Shown in pieces: positions 48,601 to 62,079 of a stretch of 64,000 nucleotides of DNA; the stretch's first letter is position 1, and every line of letters begins with the position of its first letter. Where the stretch lies: the NCBI RefSeq assembly GCF_021155775.2, contig NW_027184495.1, forward strand, positions 1 through 64,000. The letters are read 5' to 3'. A program made the translations under genes and the position numbers. The notes beneath the pieces were generated by a model. It ran no database searches and had not been told where the DNA came from. It worked only from the letters and a program-made list of their open reading frames with translations. The stretch is from Neodiprion pinetum. Taxonomy: Eukaryota; Arthropoda; Insecta; Hymenoptera; Diprionidae.

Positions 48601-51600
48601 ACGTGTCCCCACGGCCTCTGATCAACTGCGGGAGGCCATCCAACACCTCCTGCTCCACTCTAACGATGCTCGTGCCGAATCCCTACTGCCACCGTTCGAC
48701 TCTGGGACGACGCGCATTGCCTTGTGCTCGACTGTGACCGTGCCCAACACGAGTCCCCACCGCCTCTGATCGACTCCGGGACGACGCGCATTGCCTTTCG
48801 CCCGACTGCGACCGCGCCCGACACGTGTCCACACTGCTTCCGATCGACTCTAGAACGACGCGCATTGCCTTTTGCTCGACTGTGACCGTGCCTAACACGT
48901 GTCCCCACGGCCTCTGATCAACTGCGGGAGGCCATCCAACGCCTCCTGCTTCACTCAGACGATGCTCGTGTCAAGTCCACTTTGCCACCGATCGACTCTG
49001 GAACGACGCGCATTGCCTTTTGCTCGACTGTGACCGTGCACAACACGAGTCCCCACCGCCTCTGATCGACTCCGGGACGACGCGCATTGCCTTTTACTCG
49101 ACTGTGACCGCGCCCAACCAGTGTCCCTACTGCCTCCGATCGACTTTGGAACGACGCGCATTGCCTTTTGCTCGACTGTGACCGTGCCCAACACGAGTCC
49201 CCACCGCCTCTGATCGACTCCGGGACGACGCGCATTGCCTATCGCCCGACTAAACCGCGCCCGACACGTGTCCACACTGCCTCCGATCGACTCTAGAACG
49301 ACGCGCATTGCCTTTTGATCGACTGTGACCGTGCCCAACACGTGTCCCCACGGCCTCTGATCAACTGCGGGAGGCCATCCAACACCTCCTGCTCCACTCT
49401 AACGATGCTCGTGCCGAATCCCTACTGCCACCGTTCGACTCTGGGACGACGCGCATTGCCTTGTGCTCGACTGTGACCGTGCCCAACACGAGTCCCCACC
49501 GCCTCTGATCGACTCCGGGACGACGCGCATTGCCTTTCGCCCGACTGCGACCGCGCCCGACACGTGTCCACACTGCTTCCGATCGACTCTAGAACGACGC
49601 GCATTGCCTTTTGCTCGACTGTGACCGTGCCTAACACGTGTCCCCACGGCCTCTGATCAACTGCGGGAGGCCATCCAACGCCTCCTGCTTCACTCGGACG
49701 ATGCTCGTATCAAGTCCACTTTGCCACCGATCGACTCTGGAACGACGCGCATTGCCTTTTGCTCGACTGTGACCGTGCACAACACGAGTCCCCACCGCCT
49801 CTGATCGACTCCGGGACGACGCGCATTGCCTTTTACTCGACTGTGACCGTGCCCAACCAGCGTCCCTACTGCCTCCGATCGACTCTGAAACGACGCGCAT
49901 CGCCTTTTGCTCGACTGTGACTGTGCCCAACACGTGTCCCTACTGCCTCCGATCGACTTTGAAACGACGCGCATCGCCTTTTACTCAACTGTGACCGTGC
50001 CCAACCAGTGTCCCCACTGCCTTCGATCGACTCTGGAACGACGCGCATTGCCTTTTGCTCGACTGTGACCGTGCCCAACACGTGTCCCTACTGCCTCTGA
50101 TCGACTCTGGAACGACGCGCATTGCCTTTTACTCGACTGTGACCGCGCCCAACCAGTGTCCCTACTGCCTCTGATCGACTCCGGAACGACGCGCATTGCC
50201 TTTTACTCGACTGTGACCGCGCCCAACCAGTGTCCCTACTGCCTCCGATCGACTCTGAAACGACGCGCATTGCCTCTTGCTTGACTGTGACCGTGCCCAA
50301 CCAGCGTCCCTGCTGCCACCGATCGACTTTGGAACGACGCGCATCGCTTTTTGCTCGACTGTGACTGTGCCCAACACGTGTCCCTACTGCCTTTGATCGA
50401 CTCTCGAACGACGCGCATTGCCTTTTACTCGACTGTGACCGCGCCCAACCAGTGTCCCTACTGCCTCCGATCGACTTTGGAACGACGCGCATTGCCTTTT
50501 GCTCGACTGTGACCGTGCCCAACACGAGTCCCCACCGCCTCTGATCGACTCCGGGACGACGCGCATTGCCTATCGCCCGACTAAACCGCGCCCGACACGT
50601 GTCCACACTGCCTCCGATCGACTCTAGAACGACGCGCATTGCCTTTTGCTCGACTGTGACCGTGCCCAACACGTGTCCCCACGGCCTCTGATCAACTGCG
50701 GAAGGCCATCCAACACCTCCTGCTCCACTCTAACGATGCTCGTGCCGAATCCCTACTGCCACCGTTCGACTCTGGGACGACGCGCATTGCCTTTTGCTTG
50801 ACTGTGACTGTGCCCGACACGTGTCCCTACTGCCTCCGATCGACTGCCGGACGACGCGCATTGCCTTTTGCTCGACTGTTACCTTGCACAACCAGTGTCC
50901 CTACTGCCTACGATCGACTTTGGAACGCCGCGCATTGCCTATTGCTCGACCGTGACCGTGCCCAACCAGTGTCCCTACTGCCTCCGATCGACTCTGAAAC
51001 GACGCGCATCGCCTTTTGCTCGACTGTGACTGTGCCCAACACGTGTCCCTACTGCCTCCGATCGACTTTGGAACGACGCGCATCGCCTTTTACTCAACTG
51101 TGACCGTGCCCAACCGGTGTCCCTACTGCCTTCGATCGACTCTGGAACGACGCGCATTGCCTTCTGCTCGACTGTGACCGTGCCCAACACGTGTCCCTAC
51201 TGCCTCTGATCGACTCTGGAACGACGCGCATTGCCTTTTACTCGACTGTGACCGCGCCCAACCAGTGTCCCTTCTGCCTCTGATCGACTCTGGAACGACG
51301 CGCATTGCCTTTTACTCGACTGTGACCGCGCCCAACCAGTGTCCCTACTGCCTCTGATCGACTCTGGAACGACGCGCATTGCCTTTTACTCGACTGTGAC
51401 CGCGCCCAACCAGTGTCCCTACTGCCTCTGATCGACTCTGGAACGACGCGCATTGCCTTTTACTCGACTGTGACCGCGCCCAACCAGTGTCCCTACTGCC
51501 TCTGATCGACTCTGGAACGACGCGCATCGCCTTTTACTCAACTGTGACCGTGCCCAACCAGTGTCCCTACTGCCTTTGATCGACTCTGGAACGACGCGCA

Positions 51601-53229
51601 TTGCCTTTTGCTCGACTGTGACCGTGCCCAACCAGTGTCCCTACTGCCTCCGATCGACTCTGAAACGACGCGCATCGCCTTTTGCTCGACTGTGACTGTG
51701 CCCAACACGTGTCCCTACTGCCTCCGATCGACTTTGAAACGACGCGCATCGCCTTTTACTCAACTGTGACCGTGCCCAACCAGTGTCCCCACTGCCTTCG
51801 ATCGACTCTGGAACGACGCGCATTGCCTTTTGCTCGACTGTGACCGTGCCCAACACGTGTCCCTACTGCCTCTGATCGACTCTGGAACGACGCGCATTGC
51901 CTTTTACTCGACTGTGACCGCGCCCAACCAGTGTCCCTACTGCCTCTGATCGACTCCGGAACGACGCGCATTGCCTTTTACTCGACTGTGACCGCGCCCA
52001 ACCAGTGTCCCTACTGCCTCCGATCGACTCTGAAACGACGCGCATTGCCTCTTGCTCGACTGTGACCGTGCCCAACCAGCGTCCCTGCTGCCACCGATCG
52101 ACTTTGGAACGACGCGCATCGCTTTTTGCGCGGCTGTGACTGTGCCCAACACGTGTCCCTACTGCCTTTGATCGACTCTAGAACGACGCGCATTGCCTTT
52201 TACTCGACTGTGACCGCGCCCAACCAGTGTCCCTACTGCCTCCGATCGACTTTGGAACGACGCGCATTGCCTTTTGCTCGACTGTGACCGTGCCCGACAC
52301 GAGTCCCCACCGCCTCTGATCGACTCCGGGACGACGCGCATTGCCTATCGCCCGACTAAACCGCGCCCGACACGTGTCCACACTGCCTCCGATCGACTCT
52401 AGAACGACGCGCATTGCCTTTTGCTCGACTGTGACCGTGCACAACACGAGTCCCCACCGCCTCTGATCGACTCCGGGACGACGCGCATTGCCTTTTACTC
52501 GACTGTGACCGCGCCCAACCAGTGTCCCTACTGCCTCCGATCGACTTTGGAACGACGCGCATTGCCTTTTGCTCGACTGTGACCGTGCCCAACACGAGTC
52601 CCCACCGCCTCTGATCGACTCCGGGACGACGCGCATTGCCTATCGCCCGACTAAACCGCGCCCGACACGTGTCCACACTGCCTCCGATCGACTCTAGAAC
52701 GACGCGCATTGCCTTTTGATCGACTGTGACCGTGCCCAACACGTGTCCCCACGGCCTCTGATCAACTGCGGGAGGCCATCCAACACCTCCTGCTCCACTC
52801 TAACGATGCTCGTGCCGAATCCCTACTGCCACCGTTCGACTCTGGGACGACGCGCATTGCCTTGTGCTCGACTGTGACCGTGCCCAACACGAGTCCCCAC
52901 CGCCTCTGATCGACTCCGGGACGACGCGCATTGCCTTTCGCCCGACTGCGACCGCGCCCGACACGTGTCCACACTGCTTCCGATCGACTCTAGAACGACG
53001 CGCATTGCCTTTTGCTCGACTGTGACCGTGCCTAACACGTGTCCCCACGGCCTCTGATCAACTGCGGGAGGCCATCCAACGCCTCCTGCTTCACTCGGAC
53101 GATGCTCGTATCAAGTCCACTTTGCCACCGATCGACTCTGGAACGACGCGCATTGCCTTTTGCTCGACTGTGACCGTGCACAACACGAGTCCCCACCGCC
53201 TCTGATCGACTCCGGGACGACGCGCATTG
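42628..53229 (+). repeat. 10.6-kb higher-order segment, copy 2
   Basis: Copy of 31,905-42,210, starting at the shared rare variant cgcatcgccttgtgctcg near 42,645. It is 296 bp longer than copy 1 because of four additional monomers at 47,760-48,055. Otherwise no length difference was found. Confidence 0.85.
47760..48055 (+). repeat. Four-monomer (296-bp) insertion in copy 2
   Basis: Copy 1 goes directly from cgcattgcct to ttcgcccgactgcg at about 37,037. Copy 2 carries four extra A monomers at this point, including one with gccctaccag. The same stretch is present in the third region at about 56,190-56,485, so either copy 1 lost it or copies 2 and 3 gained it. The size is exactly 4 x 74. Confidence 0.75.
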
Positions 53230-56200
53230 CCTTTTACTCGACTGTGACCGTGCCCAACCAGCGTCCCTACTGCCTCCGATCGACTCTGAAACGACGCGCA
53301 TCGCCTTTTGCTCGACTGTGACTGTGCCCAACACGTGTCCCTACTGCCTCCGATCGACTTTGAAACGACGCGCATCGCCTTTTACTCAACTGTGACCGTG
53401 CCCAACCAGTGTCCCCACTGCCTTCGATCGACTCTGGAACGACGCGCATTGCCTTTTGCTCGACTGTGACCGTGCCCAACACGTGTCCCTACTGCCTCTG
53501 ATCGACTCTGGAACGACGCGCATTGCCTTTTACTCGACTGTGACCGCGCCCAACCAGTGTCCCTACTGCCTCTGATCGACTCCGGAACGACGCGCATTGC
53601 CTTTTACTCGACTGTGACCGCGCCCAACCAGTGTCCCTACTGCCTCCGATCGACTCTGAAACGACGCGCATTGCCTCTTGCTTGACTGTGACCGTGCCCA
53701 ACCAGCGTCCCTGCTGCCACCGATCGACTTTGGAACGACGCGCATCGCTTTTTGCTCGACTGTGACTGTGCCCAACACGTGTCCCTACTGCCTTTGATCG
53801 ACTCTCGAACGACGCGCATTGCCTTTTACTCGACTGTGACCGCGCCCAACCAGTGTCCCTACTGCCTCCGATCGACTTTGGAACGACGCGCATTGCCTTT
53901 TGCTCGACTGTGACCGTGCCCAACACGAGTCCCCACCGCCTCTGATCGACTCCGGGACGACGCGCATTGCCTATCGCCCGACTAAACCGCGCCCGACACG
54001 TGTCCACACTGCCTCCGATCGACTCTAGAACGACGCGCATTGCCTTTTGCTCGACTGTGACCGTGCCCAACACGTGTCCCCACGGCCTCTGATCAACTGC
54101 GGAAGGCCATCCAACACCTCCTGCTCCACTCTAACGATGCTCGTGCCGAATCCCTACTGCCACCGTTCGACTCTGGGACGACGCGCATTGCCTTTTGCTT
54201 GACTGTGACTGTGCCCGACACGTGTCCCTACTGCCTCCGATCGACTGCCGGACGACGCGCATTGCCTTTTGCTCGACTGTTACCTTGCACAACCAGTGTC
54301 CCTACTGCCTACGATCGACTTTGGAACGCCGCGCATTGCCTATTGCTCGACCGTGACCGTGCCCAACCAGTGTCCCTACTGCCTCCGATCGACTCTGAAA
54401 CGACGCGCATCGCCTTTTGCTCGACTGTGACTGTGCCCAACACGTGTCCCTACTGCCTCCGATCGACTTTGGAACGACGCGCATCGCCTTTTACTCAACT
54501 GTGACCGTGCCCAACCGGTGTCCCTACTGCCTTCGATCGACTCTGGAACGACGCGCATTGCCTTCTGCTCGACTGTGACCGTGCCCAACACGTGTCCCTA
54601 CTGCCTCTGATCGACTCTGGAACGACGCGCATTGCCTTTTACTCGACTGTGACCGCGCCCAACCAGTGTCCCTTCTGCCTCTGATCGACTCTGGAACGAC
54701 GCGCATTGCCTTTTACTCGACTGTGACCGCGCCCAACCAGTGTCCCTACTGCCTCTGATCGACTCTGGAACGACGCGCATTGCCTTTTACTCGACTGTGA
54801 CCGCGCCCAACCAGTGTCCCTACTGCCTCTGATCGACTCTGGAACGACGCGCATTGCCTTTTACTCGACTGTGACCGCGCCCAACCAGTGTCCCTACTGC
54901 CTCTGATCGACTCTGGAACGACGCGCATCGCCTTTTACTCAACTGTGACCGTGCCCAACCAGTGTCCCTACTGCCTTTGATCGACTCTGGAACGACGCGC
55001 ATTGCCTTTTGCTCGACTGTGACCGTGCCCAACCAGTGTCGCTACTGCCTCCGATCGACTCTGAAACGACGCGCATCGCCTTTTGCTCGACTGTGACTGT
55101 GCCCAACACGTGTCCCTACTGCCTCCGATCGACTTTGAAACGACGCGCATCGCCTTTTACTCAACTGTGACCGTGCCCAACCAGTGTCCCCACTGCCTTC
55201 GATCGACTCTGGAACGACGCGCATTGCCTTTTGCTCGACTGTGACCGTGCCCAACACGTGTCCCTACTGCCTCTGATCGACTCTGGAACGACGCGCATTG
55301 CCTTTTACTCGACTGTGACCGCGCCCAACCAGTGTCCCTACTGCCTCTGATCGACTCCGGAACGACGCGCATTGCCTTTTACTCGACTGTGACCGCGCCC
55401 AACCAGTGTCCCTACTGCCTCCGATCGACTCTGAAACGACGCGCATTGCCTCTTGCTCGACTGTGACCGTGCCCAACCAGCGTCCCTGCTGCCACCGATC
55501 GACTTTGGAACGACGCGCATCGCTTTTTGCGCGGCTGTGACTGTGCCCAACACGTGTCCCTACTGCCTTTGATCGACTCTAGAACGACGCGCATTGCCTT
55601 TTACTCGACTGTGACCGCGCCCAACCAGTGTCCCTACTGCCTCCGATCGACTTTGGAACGACGCGCATTGCCTTTTGCTCGACTGTGACCGTGCCCGACA
55701 CGAGTCCCCACCGCCTCTGATCGACTCCGGGACGACGCGCATTGCCTATCGCCCGACTAAACCGCGCCCGACACGTGTCCACACTGCCTCCGATCGACTC
55801 TAGAACGACGCGCATTGCCTTTTGCTCGACTGTGACCGTGCCCAACACGTGTCCCCACGGCCTCTGATCAACTGCGGGAGGCCATCCAACACCTCCTGCT
55901 CCACTCTAACGATGCTCGTGCCGAATCCCTACTGCCACCGTTCGACTCTGGGACGACGCGCATTGCCTTGTGCTTGACTGTGACCGTGCCCAACCAGTGT
56001 CCCCACTGCCTCCGATCGACTCTGAAACGACGCGCATCGCCTTTTGCTCGACTGTGACTGTGCCCAACACGTGTCCCTACAGCCTTTGATCGACTCTGGA
56101 ACGACGCGCGTTGCCTTTTGCTCGACTGTGATCGTGCCCAACCAGTGTCCCTACTGCCTTCGATCGACTCTGGAACGACGCGCATTGCCTTTTGCTCGAC

Positions 56201-59200
56201 TGTGACCGTGCCCTACCAGTGTCCCTACTGCCTCCGATCGACTTTGGAACGACGCGCATTGCCTTTTGCTCGACTGCGACCGTGCCCAACACGTGTCCCT
56301 ACTGCCTCCGATCGACTCTGGAACGACGCGCATTGCCTTTTGCTCGACTGTGACCGCGCCCAACCAGTGTCCCTACTGCCTCCGATCGACTTTGGAACGA
56401 CGCGCATTGCCTTTTGCTTGACTGTGACCGTGCCCAACACGAGTCCCCACCGCCTCTGATCGACTCAAGGACGACGCGCATTGCCTTTCGCCCGACTGCG
56501 ACCGCGCCCGACACGTGTCCACACTGCTTCCGATCGACTCTAGAACGACGCGCATTGCCTTTTGCTCGACTGTGACTGTGCCTAACACGTGTCCCCACGG
56601 CCTCTGATCAACTGCGGGAGGCCATCCAACGCCTCCTGCTTCACTCAGACGATGCTCGTGTCAAGTCCACTTTGCCACCGATCGACTCTGGAACAACGCG
56701 CATTGCCTTTTGCTCGACTGTGACCGTGCACAACACGAGTCCCCACCGCCTCTGATCGACTCCGGGACGACGCGCATTGCCTTTTACTCGACTGTGACCG
56801 TGCCCAACCAGTGTCCCTACTGCCTCCGATCGACTCTGAAACGACGCGCATCGCCTTTTGCTCGACTGTGACTGTGCCCAACACGTGTCCCTACTGCCTC
56901 CGATCGACTTTGAAACGACGCGCATCGCCTTTTACTCAACTGTGACCGTGCCCAACCAGTGTCCCCACTGCCTTCGATCGACTCTAGAACGACGCGCATT
57001 GCCTTTTGCTCGACTGTGACCGTGCCCAACACGTGTCCCCACGGCCTCTGATCAACTGCGGGAGGCCATCCAACACCTCCTGCTCCACTCTAACGATGCT
57101 CGTGCCGAATCCCTACTGCCACCGTTCGACTCTGGGACGACGCGCATTGCCTTGTGCTCGACTGTGACCGTGCCCAACACGAGTCCCCACCGCCTCTGAT
57201 CGACTCCGGGACGACGCGCATTGCCTTTCGCCCGACTGCGACCGCGCCCGACACGTGTCCACACTGCTTCCGATCGACTCTAGAACGACGCGCATTGCCT
57301 TTTGCTCGACTGTGACCGTGCCTAACACGTGTCCCCACGGCCTCTGATCAACTGCGGGAGGCCATCCAACGCCTCCTGCTTCACTCAGACGATGCTCGTG
57401 TCAAGTCCACTTTGCCACCGATCGACTCTGGAACGACGCGCATTGCCTTTTGCTCGACTGTGACCGTGCACAACACGAGTCCCCACCGCCTCTGATCGAC
57501 TCCGGGACGACGCGCATTGCCTTTTACTCGACTGTGACCGCGCCCAACCAGTGTCCCTACTGCCTCCGATCGACTTTGGAACGACGCGCATTGCCTTTTG
57601 CTCGACTGTGACCGTGCCCAACACGAGTCCCCACCGCCTCTGATCGACTCCGGGACGACGCGCATTGCCTATCGCCCGACTAAACCGCGCCCGACACGTG
57701 TCCACACTGCCTCCGATCGACTCTAGAACGACGCGCATTGCCTTTTGATCGACTGTGACCGTGCCCAACACGTGTCCCCACGGCCTCTGATCAACTGCGG
57801 GAGGCCATCCAACACCTCCTGCTCCACTCTAACGATGCTCGTGCCGAATCCCTACTGCCACCGTTCGACTCTGGGACGACGCGCATTGCCTTGTGCTCGA
57901 CTGTGACCGTGCCCAACACGAGTCCCCACCGCCTCTGATCGACTCCGGGACGACGCGCATTGCCTTTCGCCCGACTGCGACCGCGCCCGACACGTGTCCA
58001 CACTGCTTCCGATCGACTCTAGAACGACGCGCATTGCCTTTTGCTCGACTGTGACCGTGCCTAACACGTGTCCCCACGGCCTCTGATCAACTGCGGGAGG
58101 CCATCCAACGCCTCCTGCTTCACTCGGACGATGCTCGTATCAAGTCCACTTTGCCACCGATCGACTCTGGAACGACGCGCATTGCCTTTTGCTCGACTGT
58201 GACCGTGCACAACACGAGTCCCCACCGCCTCTGATCGACTCCGGGACGACGCGCATTGCCTTTTACTCGACTGTGACCGTGCCCAACCAGCGTCCCTACT
58301 GCCTCCGATCGACTCTGAAACGACGCGCATCGCCTTTTGCTCGACTGTGACTGTGCCCAACACGTGTCCCTACTGCCTCCGATCGACTTTGAAACGACGC
58401 GCATCGCCTTTTACTCAACTGTGACCGTGCCCAACCAGTGTCCCCACTGCCTTCGATCGACTCTGGAACGACGCGCATTGCCTTTTGCTCGACTGTGACC
58501 GTGCCCAACACGTGTCCCTACTGCCTCTGATCGACTCTGGAACGACGCGCATTGCCTTTTACTCGACTGTGACCGCGCCCAACCAGTGTCCCTACTGCCT
58601 CTGATCGACTCCGGAACGACGCGCATTGCCTTTTACTCGACTGTGACCGCGCCCAACCAGTGTCCCTACTGCCTCCGATCGACTCTGAAACGACGCGCAT
58701 TGCCTCTTGCTTGACTGTGACCGTGCCCAACCAGCGTCCCTGCTGCCACCGATCGACTTTGGAACGACGCGCATCGCTTTTTGCTCGACTGTGACTGTGC
58801 CCAACACGTGTCCCTACTGCCTTTGATCGACTCTCGAACGACGCGCATTGCCTTTTACTCGACTGTGACCGCGCCCAACCAGTGTCCCTACTGCCTCCGA
58901 TCGACTTTGGAACGACGCGCATTGCCTTTTGCTCGACTGTGACCGTGCCCAACACGAGTCCCCACCGCCTCTGATCGACTCCGGGACGACGCGCATTGCC
59001 TATCGCCCGACTAAACCGCGCCCGACACGTGTCCACACTGCCTCCGATCGACTCTAGAACGACGCGCATTGCCTTTTGCTCGACTGTGACCGTGCCCAAC
59101 ACGTGTCCCCACGGCCTCTGATCAACTGCGGAAGGCCATCCAACACCTCCTGCTCCACTCTAACGATGCTCGTGCCGAATCCCTACTGCCACCGTTCGAC

Positions 59201-59956
59201 TCTGGGACGACGCGCATTGCCTTTTGCTTGACTGTGACTGTGCCCGACACGTGTCCCTACTGCCTCCGATCGACTGCCGGACGACGCGCATTGCCTTTTG
59301 CTCGACTGTTACCTTGCACAACCAGTGTCCCTACTGCCTACGATCGACTTTGGAACGCCGCGCATTGCCTATTGCTCGACCGTGACCGTGCCCAACCAGT
59401 GTCCCTACTGCCTCCGATCGACTCTGAAACGACGCGCATCGCCTTTTGCTCGACTGTGACTGTGCCCAACACGTGTCCCTACTGCCTCCGATCATCTTTG
59501 GAACGACGCGCATCGCCTTTTACTCAACTGTGACCGTGCCCAACCGGTGTCCCTACTGCCTTCGATCGACTCTGGAACGACGCGCATTGCCTTCTGCTCG
59601 ACTGTGACCGTGCCCAACACGTGTCCCTACTGCCTCTGATCGACTCTGGAACGACGCGCATTGCCTTTTACTCGACTGTGACCGCGCCCAACCAGTGTCC
59701 CTTCTGCCTCTGATCGACTCTGGAACGACGCGCATTGCCTTTTACTCGACTGTGACCGCGCCCAACCAGTGTCCCTACTGCCTCTGATCGACTCTGGAAC
59801 GACGCGCATTGCCTTTTACTCGACTGTGACCGCGCCCAACCAGTGTCCCTACTGCCTCTGATCGACTCTGGAACGACGCGCATTGCCTTTTACTCGACTG
59901 TGACCGCGCCCAACCAGTGTCCCTACTGCCTCTGATCGACTCTGGAACGACGCGCA

Positions 59957-60080
59957 TCGCCTTTTACTCAACTGTGACCGTGCCCAACCAGTGTCCCTAC
60001 TGCCTTTGATCGACTCTGGAACGACGCGCATTGCCTTTTGCTCGACTGTGACCGTGCCCAACCAGTGTCCCTACTGCCAC
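59957..60080 (+). other. Probable crossover interval between two array lineages
   Basis: Left of this interval the sequence follows the lineage of 39.8, 50.8 and 54.2 kb: ttaccttgc variant, and one extra cgcccaaccag monomer in the stack. To the right it follows the lineage of 34.0 and 44.76 kb: ccaccgatcgactctgg, then the rare ttgctccaatgtgac at about 60,115. No other copy in the window combines both. Confidence 0.65.
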
Positions 60081-62005
60081 CGATCGACTCTGGAACGACG
60101 CGCATCGCCTTTTGCTCCAATGTGACTGTGCCCAACACGTGTCCCTACTGCCTCTGATCGACTCTGGAACGACGCGCATTGCCTTTTACTCGACTGTGAC
60201 CGCGCCCAACCTGTGTCCCTACTGCCTCCGATCGACTCTGGGACGGCGCGCATTGCCTTTCGCTCGACTGTGACCGTGCCCGACACGTGTCCCCACTGCC
60301 TCCAAAAGACTCTGGAACGACGCGCATCGGCTTTTGCTCGACTGTGACCGTGCCCGACACGTGTCCCTACTGCCTCCGATCGACTCTGGAACGACGCGCA
60401 TTGCCTTTTGCTCGACTGTGACCGTGCCCGACCAGTGTCCCTACTGCCACCGATCGACTTAGGAACGACGCGCATCGCCTTTTGCTCGACTGTGACCGTG
60501 CCCAACACGAGTCCCCACCGCCTCTGATCGACTCCGGGACGACGCGCATTGCCTTTCGCCCGACTGCGACCGCGCCCGACACGTGTCCACACTGCCTCCG
60601 ATCGACTCTAGAACGACGCGCATTGCCTTTTGCTCGACTGTGACCGTGCCTAACACGTGTCCCCACGGCCTCTGATCAACTGCGGGAGGCCATCCAACAC
60701 CTCCTGCTCCACTCTAACGATGCTCGTGCCGAATCCCTACTGCCACCGTTCGACTCTGGGACGACGCGCATTGCCTTGTGCTCGACTGTGACCGTGCCCA
60801 ACACGAGTCCCCACCGCCTCTGATCGACTCCGGGACGACGCGCATTGCCTTTCGCCCGACTGCGACCGCGCCCGACACGTGTCCACACTGCTTCCGATCG
60901 ACTCTAGAACGACGCGCATCGCCTTTTGCTCGACTGTGACCGTGCCTAACACGTGTCCCCACGGCCTCTGATCAACTGCGGGAGGCCATCCAACGCCTCC
61001 TGCTTCACTCAGACGATGCTCGTGTCAAGTCCACTTTGCCACCGATCGACTCTGGAACGACGCGCATTGCCTTTTGCTCGACTGTGACCGTGCACAACAC
61101 GAGTCCCCACCGCCTCTGATCGACTCCGGGACGACGCGCATTGCCTTTTACTCGAGTGTGACCGTGCCCAACCAGTGTCCCTACTGCCTCCGATCGACTC
61201 TGAAACGACGCGCATCGCCTCTTGCTCGACTGTGACTGTGCCCAACACGTGTCCCTACTGCCTCCGATCGACTTTGAAACGACGCGCATCGCCTTTTACT
61301 CAACTGTGACCGTGCCCAACCAGTGTCCCCACTGCCTTCGATCGACTCTGGAACGACGCGCATTGCCTTTTGCTCGACTGTGACCGTGCCCAACACGTGT
61401 CCCTACTGCCTCTGATCGACTCTGGAACGACGCGCATTGCCTTTTACTCGACTGTGACCGCGCCCAACCAGTGTCCCTACTGCCTCTGATCGACTCCGGA
61501 ACGACGCGCATTGCCTTTTACTCGACTGTGACCGCGCCCAACACGTGTCCCCACAGCCTCTGATCAACTGCGGAAGGCCATCCAACACCTCCTGCTCCAC
61601 TCTAACGATGCTCGTGCCGAATCCCTACTGCCACCGTTCGACACTGGGACGACGCGCATTGCCTTTTGCTCGACTGTGACTGTGCCCGACTAGTGTCCCT
61701 ACTGCCTTCGATCGACTCTGGAACGACGCGCATTGCCTTTTGCTCGACTGTGACCGTGCCCAACCAGTGTCCCTACTGCTGCCGATCGACTTTGGAACGA
61801 CGCGCATTGCCTTTTGCTCGACTGTGACCGTGCCCAACACGTGTCCCTACTGCCTTCGATCGACTCTGGAACGACGCGCATTGCCTTTTGCTCGACTGTG
61901 ACCGTGCCCAACCAGTGTCCCTACTGCCTCCGATCGACTTTGGAACGACGCGCATTGCCTTTTGCTCGACTGCGACCGTGCCCAACACGTGTCCCTACTG
62001 CCTCC

Positions 62006-62079
62006 GATCGACTCTGGAACGACGCGCATTGCCTTTTGCTCGACTGTGACCGCGCCCAACCAGTGTCCCTACTGCCTCC
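62006..62079 (+). repeat. Representative A monomer (74 bp)
   Basis: Typical A unit: gatcgactctggaacgacg, cgcattgccttttgctcg, actgtgaccg, then a variable cgcccaaccagtgtccctac or cccaacacgtgtccctac part, ending tgcctcc. A hand count of a consensus-like A unit gives 27 C, 17 G, 18 T and 12 A (59% GC) with about eight CpG. The next unit starts 74 bp later at 62,080. Confidence 0.9.
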
